Below, piece by piece: positions 11,898 through 22,177 of a stretch of DNA of 64,000 nucleotides. The stretch covers positions 18,005,641-18,069,640 of the forward strand of contig NC_058513.1 in assembly GCF_020382885.2 (NCBI RefSeq), in the 5' to 3' direction. Numbering within the stretch: the first letter of the stretch is position 1; each line of letters begins with the position of its first letter. This DNA is from Scatophagus argus. Taxonomy: Eukaryota > Chordata > Actinopteri > Scatophagidae. Both the position numbers and the translations under genes were made by a program. The notes below the pieces were generated by a model. The model was not told the origin of the DNA and ran no database searches. It saw nothing but the letters and a program-made list of their open reading frames with translations.

Positions 11898-14800
11898 ACA
11901 CGCGCTGCAATATACAGTTTAATAACCAACAATTACTGCACTTGTGAGGTCTAACATTCTGCCTTTACCAGCAAAGACAAAGCCGTGACTGAAGCTGAAA
12001 ACCAGTCCGGCCTCACAGTGAGAGCGAAGCAGTCCGGTCTGGACCGTGACGGGACACAAACGTCTTTTAAAAGCTTGTCCTTGACTTACGTGAGACGTTC
12101 CCTGACAGCATGAGCAGAGCTTCACATGTCAGATCCGCCACAGAGGCCGCAGGCAGGAGGCTTACGATGACACACACCTGTAAACGGAGAGAAGTGATCA
12201 ATGAATCAAACATTAGCATCGTGTCACATCACGTCCCGGTTCCTCTCGGGTTCCTCAGACTCCCTGGTGCTCAGCTCAGTCTCTTGGTGCCCTTGAGCAG
12301 ATGATGCATGTACTGACGCCTCTCGTCTGTCGCTGTGCTCTTCATTTACACCACTTTGTAGTCTGCAGTCGGTTCTTCCACGTCAACGCTGTTTCATGTT
12401 CACAGACACAAGGATTCAATAAAATATAAAGGTACAGAAGTCAGTGTTGTGGATGAGGACTGTGATGCTAAAATATTTCCGTTTGGGGCGCGCTCAGCCT
12501 ACTTTACGCTCGTGCACACGGGGAGAAACACATTAAACAATACACTAAATTCTAAAAGTACAGTAAAAGACAGCTCGGGCTTTTTGTTACCACCATGATC
12601 ACAATGTGAGACAGAACAGGTGAGGACGTCTCAGGTGAACTGACGGCTCAGTGGACCTGAACCCGTCCGAACCAGGCGGGCTGGCGATGCAGCGACAGCG
12701 CGTGTTGCACTGCTGACTTCTGGGAGGCCCTGATCCACTGCTGCTGCGCCAGCATCTGTCAGGGCCATTTTACAGGAGGCAGGAAAGACCACAAAAGACC
12801 TTAAAATGTCATCTTTTTTAGTTTGGGCTCGGACCAAATTGACCCCACACTGGGTTACAGCTGTCCTCCGGTTTCGACTGCACTGCTGGGCGGCTACTAT
12901 TACCTATAAAGCCAATGTTTCATTTCCTCCCTAAATAAAACATCCCTATGAATAATTGAACATCTGAAACAGTAAACACTTCACATTTTTCAGACAGAAA
13001 CCGAAGGAAAGAGCTGTTTGAAGCTCCCCACTATTTTCATGTTTTCGCGTGTCGTTTCTGTGTAAAAGCACATCCACAGCAGATGGCTGCAGCAGCGAGC
13101 GTAGTCACATCATATAAAATGCTGGAGTGGCCCAGATTTTAAAGACGGGGGTCCTGAAGGCTCGCTGTCTGTCACGCTCAGTGGATCCCGTGCAGGTATC
13201 AGCCGCTGCACTGGCTGCCCACCTCCTTCCAAGCAATTAAAGCTCGACGGCGGGAAAAAACCGGACCGCGATGCTCTCAATGTCATCTGAACCTTCGTCG
13301 TTTACTTGGGTACAAAACACAACAATGCTAAAGTCTTATTGAGAAGCGTGACAAAAACACATCAGATGTACCCTTGTGTGATATTTGTACTCATCTCATT
13401 ATGATCAGTGATGAGTTGAAACCTCATCATTCGTACTTGAGTAAACACGTTCCTTTCCTGATTGTTCTGTTTTGTCTGAGGTTAACTGGTCTCCTAACTG
13501 GAAAACCTTCTTTTGATCAACATGTTCATGAACGTTTCTTTGTCCACCGCCGTCCTCTGTGAGATGTTCACTGTCGCTTTACTGTCGTGGCATTTTATGA
13601 TTTTAAATGAAACTTTATTGATCTTCTGGTCACTGACATGTGATCAGCATCATGTGTTAATGAGACCAGACCCTCATTTTGTGAACCTGCTTGTTAATAT
13701 TGCCAAACATTGTCAGGTGACTGATCATCGTGTGTTTTTGACCTGATGAGAGGCCTGTGTTCAAACGCTGCTTCCTGTCACGTTCTGCAGTGTCTTTCAG
13801 TGTTTTCCATGAGGAAGGGAAGGTCAGAACAGGTTTCAGACGCACTCATTAACCTCAGCGAGAACAGAATGCCCAACAACAGGCAGCAGCTGTGGAGGTT
13901 TGCTTCAAAATGTCACCAGAATAAAGACAGAAAGACACTCGGCTCTCCACTCGTTCACGGCTCAGGAGTCAGTCGTGCTGCTGCAGCAGAATAAAACAAA
14001 ATCTCTTTAAAGCAAGTCGATTTGCATTGAAAGAAGGCTGAAATATTAATACTGCACTGGCTCATTTTTGTGTTTCTTTATCCAGGATTCTTTTCAGACT
14101 AAAATAAGTTGATGAGGGGAGATTTTTCACTGAACGAAGCATCAGATTTGGGCAGCAGCAACATAACGAGTGACCACAGCTGACAGAGTTCAGGTGTAAT
14201 ACAACACTGAAGCTCACACAGTGTACTTTAAGTACACACACATATATACAATACTTGAAGTATTTCTGCACGTTTGACCGGATTTAAAAGATGTGAGTAC
14301 TTCCTCCACCACCACCAGTACTTGAGTAGACGTACTCAGTTACTTGTGGAGCCGAGCAGTGACATATGAGAGCTGGTCTTAAATCACAACAATGGGGACA
14401 CGAATAGAAAATAGAAAGCAGGAGGGATTTCAGAAAAGGCTTCAGAGGATTCTTGGTTATTCTTAGTGCGGCAGCGCTCACACAATGGGCAGGAGGTGGA
14501 TGAAGTAATTCACCTCGGGCATCTGGAACAACATCAGCGTGTCTCCTTTCAGTCCCACAAAGCACCTCACTGCTGTCCGTCCCCGTGTTGTCCAGCACGC
14601 AGCGCAGGCTGAAAACCAGCGATTTTATCCACTTTGTTCGTTTGTGGTGGTTCAAACACGCGGGACAAGCGGAAGTGAGAGCAGAGCACTTTCTGCATTA
14701 ACACTTTTTAATCTCCAGTGCCCCAAATCCGGGCTTTTCAGCATCAGCGTTCGAGTCAGAGGGGAGGAATCGTGTCACTGGGGATGCGTTTCTCATGCCA

Positions 14801-15595
14801 TCTTAACCCAAAGTTCAGCTCCATGTTTCAGGGACAAATCAGCAGCGGCTGCAGCTCTACAGGATGTTGTTAAGTGGGAAGGTGGACACAAAAATCCCCA
14901 AGTGCCTGCGTCAGGATTTACTGTCCTGATTCAAAGCTTTTAGCTCACACTGTTTTCTTCTCGCTTTTAATGGACGTTATGGGTTTTTTAAATAGCTGTG
15001 AGATGGAGACAATATCCCAAACTGACATCTGGATGGGATGATAGTGGAAAATCCCCTCCGCATCAAGATTATACTCCCCTGAAATCCGCCAGAATAAGAC
15101 AGATCTACTGGCTCTTATTAAGCTATTTTAATTACATGTCCACAGCACAGGCGGGGGGTTTGGGGGAGGAAGTCAGAGGGCGCAGAACTTACCTCAAGCA
15201 GACACAAGCGTTTGCGACGCATTTCCAGATCTGTGCCGTTCACATAATCTTCATGTGTGGCTTTAGATGGCTCCTTCAAGAGCTGAAGACGGCGTTTTTA
15301 TCCGCTGTTCAGCAGAGTTTAACTGCGCAAAGGCAACGTGTTTCTGTTGGTCTCCAGATGAGCCGTGATGTCAGGGGTTATGATCCATTAACATAACTGA
15401 ACCGGGAGTCTACGAGCAGAAAGCGGTCAGCTGGTCTTCAGGTGATGAGCTGACCTCCCCGCACGGCTCCGTTTCTCGTCAATACTCCGTCAGTTTGTGT
15501 TCCCGGACTGACGACTGAATCCACCCTGGAGAGACGCGCACCATCCGCCAGACCCGTCAAGTGTGGCCCCGAACCGAGCAGCCGTTTACACGCAT
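9734..15595 (-). CDS. crhr1: Corticotropin-releasing hormone receptor 1, 5' exons only (partial)
   Basis: Family B1 GPCR that binds CRH/urocortin peptides and couples mainly to Gs at the plasma membrane. Four minus-strand segments splice in frame: 15595-15590 (ATG, tentative), 12177-12090, 10283-10224 and 9859-9734. Together they give a signal peptide (about residues 1-16, [16 protein letters not shown]), then the N-terminal ectodomain to residue 93. The block [11 protein letters not shown]...[15 protein letters not shown] is diagnostic of CRH receptors, and FYGVRYNTT favours type 1 over type 2. Cysteines at 57, 67 and 81 have the same spacing (10 and 14) as human CRHR1 C44, C54 and C68; C20 would correspond to C30. 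Four N-glycosylation sequons are seen (29, 40, 45, 91). The rest of the ectodomain and the seven helices are not in the window. Synteny with fam171a2, grn and map3k14 also fits crhr1. The exons at 9734 and 12090 are secure, the 60-bp exon is likely, and the first exon is weak. Confidence 0.82.
10224..10283 (-). CDS. crhr1: crhr1 60-bp symmetric exon
   Basis: The segment is flanked by ggattgcag and gtgagt on the minus strand, is exactly 60 bp, and has phase 1 at both ends. It joins in frame to both neighbours. It encodes about 20 residues, [19 protein letters not shown], with two N-glycosylation sequons and no cysteine. It sits between the first and second ectodomain cysteines, where human CRHR1 has a much shorter spacer. 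Skipping it would keep the frame. Confidence 0.75.
11210..11276 (+). repeat. A-rich tract, (A)n with AAAAAAG units
   Basis: About 67 bp of nearly pure A with a few G interruptions, lying directly 5' of the SINE body. It may be the old A-tail in which the SINE landed, or a slippage expansion. Confidence 0.85.
11277..11550 (+). mobile_element. tRNA-derived teleost SINE, copy 1
   Basis: The element starts ggggcagtcgtggatcagcg. Its tRNA-like head carries an A-box-like gatcagcggttagg and a B-box-like ggttcgattcc. The body (gtccatggctgaggtaccct, gggttaaatgcagag) is shared by many teleost SINEs. It ends in tgtcacttt and an (aactt)n tail. A second copy at 24942-25219 is nearly identical over about 255 bp but opposite in strand and differently tailed. 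It lies within crhr1 intron 2. Confidence 0.85.
11842..11897. repeat. (GT)n microsatellite
   Basis: About 27 uninterrupted GT units within crhr1 intron 2, followed by gcacacgcgc. Confidence 0.95.
12090..12177 (-). CDS. crhr1: crhr1 signal-peptide exon
   Basis: An 88-bp exon, phase 0 in and phase 1 out. The acceptor is ctccgtttacag and the donor is gtaagt. It encodes [14 protein letters not shown], a hydrophobic stretch with small residues at -1 and -3 suited to signal peptidase, then [15 protein letters not shown]. The TCEALLML segment matches the position of HCESLSLA in human CRHR1. No start codon lies upstream in frame before the acceptor, so the Met must come from an earlier exon. Confidence 0.85.
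15590..15595 (-). CDS. crhr1: Candidate crhr1 start exon (codes only Met-Arg)
   Basis: On the minus strand a Kozak-like aaaccATGCGT is followed at once by gtaaac, a possible donor in phase 0, which is the phase the signal-peptide exon requires. The surrounding 15.44-15.96 kb is GC/CpG-rich, as a promoter and 5' UTR would be. The resulting peptide [11 protein letters not shown]... is a convincing signal sequence. The donor is not a strong consensus, so another ATG exon is possible. Confidence 0.4.
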
Positions 15596-15960
15596 GGTTT
15601 GCTGGGCAAGTCACGCCGTCGTGTCCCGCTGCTTCACGTCCGGCTTCTGCCGCGGAGCCGCTGTGGTGGAGCAGATCCGTCCCCTCGACGCGCCGCCCAC
15701 GTTGTGCCACCTCTCCGACCGCGACTGAGGAATAACTCGGTTCCTCGCGGTGGAGTTAATTATGCAACGCCTGTTCCAGATCCTAATCTGTAATCCCTCC
15801 GCAGTCCAGAAAAGTTAAAGGCCGGATCCCCGGGTGGACTGATCTTGGGAAGAGGAGAATCCGTGCGCAAGAGGAGCTCTGAGGAGAGGACTCAAACACG
15901 AGTCCCCCTCCGCAGCTGAATCCGCGCCAAGCCCACAGTCGACAGATTTGTCTGTGGGGC
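15596..15960 (-). promoter_or_regulatory. crhr1: Probable crhr1 5' UTR / CpG-rich promoter region
   Basis: GC-rich sequence with many CpGs (for example ggcggcgcgtcgaggg on the minus strand) directly upstream of the candidate start codon. It contrasts with AT-rich flanks. No TATA box was assigned. The call depends on the first-exon model. Confidence 0.35.
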
Positions 15961-16779
15961 TGAGATGGACAGATGGTCCCACTGTGTCAATAAACTGAAT
16001 CATCCCCGGGGGTCTTTTCTAATAAAACCCGAGAACAAGCTCTTTAAAAACAGACCTCAGACTCAAACGCCGTGAGCTCAGATCGGTGCAGAAGCGATTA
16101 ATCAATTAGTCGATCACTGAAAGATAATCAACAATTTCTGTTATCAGTTTAGGCGTGTGATGCGTTCTGAAAATACATGTTTGTCATTACTGACTTTTCT
16201 CCAAGTTTAGCTCGTATTGGACCCTTTAAATCTGCAATAACTGATTATTTATTTATTTATTTATTCAGCAGTTACAGAACAACATGAGCACGAAGGCGGC
16301 TGTCCTTTGGCTCTCCTGAGGGGAACATCTGACTCTTCTGCCACTAAATGCTCACCAGAGTGAAACTGCAGCCAAAGCATTAAAGCTCTGCATCACAAAA
16401 CCAAAACAGCGAGCTGAAAATGCTGAAAATGCTGTGCAGAAAAGTTTGGTTAAAATTCCCGGCCAGCATCGGTTTTTTTTCTTTCACATTTGATCTGTGG
16501 CCAACATTAAAACAAAAAAAGTTGATTATTGCAGCTTTAACCTCCCCAGGGCTCCTTCACGCAGAACAATCTGAATGAGAACAGTCTGTGTGGTTGAACT
16601 CACATTGCTTTAATGTCACAAGCCAAACGGATTGGGAAACGCAGCTGAGATCTGATGATTTTTAAATTTGCTCTGATTTATAACTCTGTAAAGCTGAACA
16701 TCTTTTGGTCTTGGACTGCGACTCATCTGAAGACGACTTTGTGCTCTTTCACCTTACTGTCAGGCACTGTAAAGGCTAA

Positions 16780-16783
16780 ACCC

Positions 16784-16814
<31 letters not shown>

Positions 16815-16816
16815 AC
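16780..16816. repeat. Poly-C plus (AC)n tract
   Basis: About 20 C residues run straight into acacac repeats. A good site for slippage. Confidence 0.95.
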
Positions 16817-16907
16817 CCCTGCTGCTCCAGCTCCTGCTCGTTTAAATCCAAATGAATATTTTACACCACACATCATATCATCAGACATGATATTTTGCTC
16901 CCATGCA

Positions 16908-16938
16908 GGAGGGGGAGGAGGAGGAGGAGGAGGAGGGA
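16908..16938. repeat. (GGA)n microsatellite
   Basis: Run of ggaggagga trinucleotides. Confidence 0.9.
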
Positions 16939-17398
16939 AGGCTGGCTTCTAATATCCATACCACTGAGGCTTTGAGTGCACAAAATGCCTTATGCACACT
17001 GCGCTAAAGCTTTCTTTAGACCCAGTGACGTGCAGAGAGGCATTATTCAAAAGATGCTTTAATCCAAGGTGACAGTGCCCTCCCCTGAGTGTGCCATCTC
17101 ACCGAGTCTCAGCAGCGGCAGCGAGGAGGCCGTGGCGAACTCGGTTATGTGGTTATTCCATTTATTACTGTGAACCGGCCTCGTGTAGGACACGGTGTGC
17201 CCACCAGCACACCTGTCTGCGGGACACGCAGGTGCCAGAAGACGTCCCCCCTAATCAACCTGACAGGTGCCACGCGTGCTGCGGGAGCATCCTCAGTCCT
17301 GGTCGTGATGAGGATCTTCTGAGAGTTCGCTCAGGAAGGTTGTGTCAGACGGTCTTTCTAATCCCTGTCCCTGCAGCTGGAGGACTTCGCCATCAAGC

Positions 17399-17480
17399 AG
17401 GCTGTAACCCCCTCCCCCTCTTCCTCCCCTTCTCCTCCCCCCTCCCCTCCCCTCTCCCCTCTCCCCTCCCCCTCCTTCTT
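17399..17480. repeat. CT-rich (CCCCT)n polypyrimidine tract
   Basis: About 80 bp made almost only of C and T on the plus strand (cccctctcccctcccct units). It is a homopurine-homopyrimidine mirror-like tract that could form triplex DNA. Confidence 0.9.
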
Positions 17481-17568
17481 GTCTAATCTGAACCATAATT
17501 TATCTTCCATCTACATGTGACATCCCGGCACTGGAAACTCTACACATGTTCTCCATGGCGTCAGATGC

Positions 17569-17678
17569 TGGCTGTGTGTGTGTGTGTGAGTGTGTGTGTG
17601 TGCATTTGTGTGTGTGCGTGTGTGTGTTTATGTGTGTGTGTGTGTGTCAGTGCCTGTGTGAGTGTGTGTGTGTGTGTG

Positions 17679-17718
<40 letters not shown>

Positions 17719-17769
17719 TGTGCCTGTGTGTTAAGGGGTCATTTCAGATGCACAGATGATGATAAAGTC

Positions 17770-17817
<48 letters not shown>

Positions 17818-17821
17818 AGTG

Positions 17822-17861
<40 letters not shown>

Positions 17862-17912
17862 TGTGCCTGTGTGTTAAGGGGTCATTTCAGATGCACAGAT
17901 GATGATAAAGTC

Positions 17913-17951
<39 letters not shown>
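17569..17951. repeat. TG-rich compound minisatellite with duplicated 143-bp unit
   Basis: Long (TG)n interrupted by unique cores. The core ttaaggggtcatttcagatg, continuing through gatgataaagtcactgtg, appears at 17731 and again at 17874, a period of 143 bp. A second marker, gtcagtgcctgtgtg, also recurs. Cys-Val repeat reading frames here are artefacts. Confidence 0.95.
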
Positions 17952-17953
<2 letters not shown>

Positions 17954-20879
17954 ACGTATGTGATGATGAACATGTGAAGCTCTGCATGTTTTCATCTCAT
18001 GAGTGCAGTTGTTGATGAACGCGTGTTAACCCACCGAGTTCAGACTGAGAAGAAAACAAGTGAGACCATCAATCAGCCGATCAATCGATCACCTGACACA
18101 AACTGTGAAGGCCAAACCTGGCGTGAGGCCTTGTTGCTTTGTCTTACGTGATAATAAATGAAACACGATGAAGATAACGTTACCACATGAGGGTCTCCGC
18201 CGACCTTGGAAGCCGCAGTCAGCGAAGCAGCTTCAGCTGGAAGATTTCTGATGATGCCGAAGACGTGATGTTGGGAGGACATACTGACCACAGTCAACTG
18301 CTGGATCGGCCTCGAGGTGAAGCGGGCAGCTGGACTGGGATTCAGTCCGACTGAGCTGAACCCAAAGGTCTGAAGAAAAGTCCTGCACCACCAAACCCAC
18401 AGAGGAACCCCAGTGAAAGTCCAGCTTTATTGCTTTAATTGGTTCGATTAGCATCGCAGGTGCATGAAGAATATCCAAAATAAATTTGTGTTTCGTCAAA
18501 TTGTCATCAAATCACTGATAACGTGATTGTTAATGTTTAATAAAAAAGTTGAGATTGTTTTCTACACTGCTGGTCCAACATGAAGCTCAGAAGGAGTCAA
18601 AGTTTGTCTACATTTTCTGAGCAAACTCTCAGTTTGCTAATGAAAACCGTGCGATGCGGCTGAAGGCTCCAAAGCGAGCGAGGAGGACGAGCTGGGATTG
18701 TTTTGCTGCCTTGTGTTTCCAATCTCAAGAATTTTCAAGTCAACATGGACAGAAATACCAGAGACGGTCCTGGAAGGTTTGAAAGATGGTTTCCATGATG
18801 AAGACTGTTGGATGCTGCTGAAAGCTCCAGAGCAAGCGAGTCAGTGGACCCCGAGTTCCTGCCATGGGTCTGCTGCTGTTTGAACGTCTTCACTTTCACA
18901 CCAGCTCGATGCGGCGATGAAGACCGTGTGAGGCGGCCGAAGGCCCAGGAACAAGTGAGCCGTCATGAGACTCGGAGCTCAGACTGTTTCGGCACTTTTT
19001 TAAAGCAGGTTTTAAATAAAATCGCTTCTCAGCAGGAAAACTTGCATAATCATAAATTCATTCATCCAATCACTGTGGCGAACTTCAAACGCTTTTCTGA
19101 GATAGGAAAACTCGTCAAGTCACTCAGTGAGTCGGTGACCTAGAAAAGCGCTTCATGTTTAAGTTGTGTGTGCGTGCGTGCGTGTGCGTGTGTGCGCGCG
19201 CGCGCTCGTCCTGATTCTTGTTTTGGTTTTTTGGCACATCTGTGTCTTACTGGCACACTCAGAGCTCTCGCAACAATAACAAACACAAAGCGGACTGAAA
19301 CACTCGGAACAATCTGCAGGCGCAGTCAGGACGGGTGTGTGAGGAACAAACAAAGGCAGCAGAGAACAAGGAACACCGGGAGGGAAGACACACCGCGTGT
19401 TTCTCATGTGCACGTGTCCAACCATCACAAATCCAGCGCGCGCAGATATTTCATGTGGTAAACAATCTCAGCCGGTCCTTGAGGTGTGTTTGTGACAAAA
19501 GCCAATGTGAGTTATCGGCGAAGCCTTCAGAAGATGGCCTATTGATTTTATGACAGGGCAGGATGTAGTAGCACCTTCGGAACACGACACCACCGCGTGC
19601 ATGCTAATGAGGACCCTGTGCTCGCGTGTGCGCCGCTAACCTTTGTGAGACACGCGCGGGTCCGTTCGGGAAGCCGCGCGGCCCGTTTGCGCCTCCGCGA
19701 GTGGCCTCATTAGCATTTCTCAACCACATGCAAAACAGCCGTGACATTTCTGTGTGTGACGTCAGGCCGGTGTGGAGAGGAGCTGAGCGCGAGCGCGGGG
19801 TTATTATGGTCTGCATTTCATTTCCAATGCTGCGCACAGATTAACTCCTGACAATCAAATTTGGGGGGGAAAAAGGCTTTTTTGTTTGTGAGGTTTTAGT
19901 GACATCATCACCTCACACTCCTGACATTTCGGGGGTGGAGGTGGTGGTTGCGTAAGATGATAACAACTGAGAGGAAATTTCAATCTGTGTGCTGCTGGAA
20001 AAGCTGCCGTTGTGTCCCAGATGTCCAATCTTGGACATGTAGCACTGACCTGACGCGGACGTGAAGGCGTCATGACGCACGCAAAGACAAACACAAATTC
20101 AGGTAAAAATAAAAACTCACCAAAGTAAGAATCAAACGGAATTAAAAAACACCCCAACAGAAACAAATAAAGAAATAAATTCAACCAAAATTAAAAATTT
20201 AGATGCAAAAGCACCAATTTATTAAAAACAAATTGGAATAAAATTAGATAATACTTTGAAATAAAGTAAAGCAAAAATAATTCAAGTAAAGAATTAAAAA
20301 AAGAAATCAATAATAAGCAGCAGAGACCTCTGAAGGACACAACATGCATGTACAAACAGATCAATAAACAAAACAAAATGCAGATTCATGGAGAGACAAA
20401 CGTCCCTCACCCACAGGGAGTCGAAGCGGCCGTAATTCACGTGGACGTCCAAAGTGCGTTTCTGTCCAACTTTCATCCATTACAGTAATGAAGCCACAAA
20501 CGGACAGAAAGACGTGCAGGTCAGGCTCCTCTCGCCTCCTAACAGATCGGCTTCGCTCCTCCATCCACCAGCTGTCAATTACTCCATCTGCGTGGATCAA
20601 TACGTCCATCCAGTCATCTGTCTGTCCGCAGTTTATGCGTCTTAACGTCCTTTCTTGTTACAAATTTAAAAAAAACGACTGAAAGCTTCGACTCAAATCA
20701 CTCCTTCATTCACTCTCTCAGCAAATACTCCACAGCGAGCGGGAAACTGAGATCATCGTCTTTTGGCATCAACGCCAACAGAGCGTCGCATCGTGGAACT
20801 TGTGTCTTTGGTTTAACTTTTGAGGACACTAAAACTTGCATCCATCAGCCACGACGTCAACACCACAGACAGCTGAAGT

Positions 20880-21115
20880 GAAGAACATCAATCATCTGTC
20901 CACGATCCAGTGTTCTCCAGGGAAACCTTTGGGTTCTGCCAATCACGTGGATGTAAAACAAATAAGACGGAATCGGACGAATGCAGCCTCCCACCAGGGA
21001 CCAAAAGGATCCAACAGTCTTCCCTCAGAGGTCCTGTGGGCCTTCCCCTGACAGCACAAGGGGGGACCTGCAGAACATCAGGCAGGTGGTTTTAATGTTC
21101 TGGCTCGTTGGTGGA
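20880..21115 (+). mobile_element. Tc1-like DNA transposon remnant (3' end)
   Basis: The plus-strand frame near 21026-21095 reads RGPVGLPLTAQGGTCRTSG, resembling the C-terminal end of fish Tc1-type transposases (RGLVESMPRRVRAVLAAQGG type). It is followed by caggtggttttaatgttctg, the usual sequence just inside the terminal repeat. The catalytic DDE part is missing and the frame is broken, so this is a dead fragment. Confidence 0.5.
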
Positions 21116-22138
21116 AGCTCGCAGCGTCTCTACTCGGTGACGTTCGGCAGGTGAGATGTTAACCACGTTGTCCAAGCTTACCCCGTTTGTTATCCTGGTT
21201 ATCATCATTAGGATGCGTCATGTGGGAACCAATGTCAACCGAATGTCTAAGATGTCTCACAAAAACATGTCCGTGAGTTGTTTAACTGCTCCACCAAACT
21301 GTCATTATCCTCACTAAATTTCAGCTAATGTTCACTTTGTTACGTTACGCGGCGACTGAAGTAAAGGATCTGAATACTGCGTCCACCACCGAGAGTAAGT
21401 GAAAACTTTGACCTGCTGGTGGCGCTAGAGGAAAAGTCAGTGGAAAATCTGACTCATTCAGCCTCTGGGAACCACGAATATGTGCTCCACCTTTTTCTGG
21501 CGGTCCATCCAGTAGTTGTCAGAATGTGTTACTGAAAGTCAGAGCATGTCAACGTCGTGTTGGTGCTTGATGAAACGTGGAGGCGAAGTCACTTCTCCCA
21601 AACAGCAGTTGCTGAGACACTTCGGCGGCTCCAAAGACAGAAAATTGCCTCCCACAAACAGATCCGTCACATGGGGATCGTTTACAGAACGGGACGAGTG
21701 TCTTCCTCCAGCAGCACCTCACAGACCGTGCAGGCCCAGAACGTGGAGAATTGATTATGTCTTGTCAGCGGTTTGGTGGCAGGTCTTTATTTATCAAGTG
21801 CTTGTGTTCCCGTGGACCTGGCAGAGCTGCAGCAGGTGTGAAGGTCAACAAGAGAGTCATATTTTAATCAAAGACCAAGGAGCTAAAAATAAAACTCCCC
21901 CAGCAGGCACCGCACTGAGACTCAAGGAGATGTGAAAAGGCTCGGTAGTGTGCATGTATTAATTATCACGCATATACACTGCGCTTGTTGTTATGCATAA
22001 ATGTCATTTGGACAGGTTTTCAGCTGAGGAAGCCATTAGCGGAGAGGAATGTGCCGCAATGCACCTGGAGTTTGAGCTCGGGCCAAGACTGACGGCAGGA
22101 ACCACACGCCAGGAGTGAAGTGACGGTCCTGAAGGGAG

Positions 22139-22139
<1 letters not shown>

Positions 22140-22175
<36 letters not shown>
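22140..22175. repeat. (CA)n microsatellite
   Basis: About 17 CA units followed closely by a TG run and gagaga, giving a potential CA/TG hairpin. Confidence 0.95.

Positions 22176-22177
<2 letters not shown>

Noticed and set aside
13185..13260. Plus-strand [15 protein letters not shown], like the LHWLP motif of non-LTR polymerases.
   Set aside because: Possibly a tiny LINE relic, but only about 15 residues support it; too little for a feature.
17517..17963. Several long frames coding Cys-Val repeats.
   Set aside because: They are translations of (TG)n microsatellite DNA.
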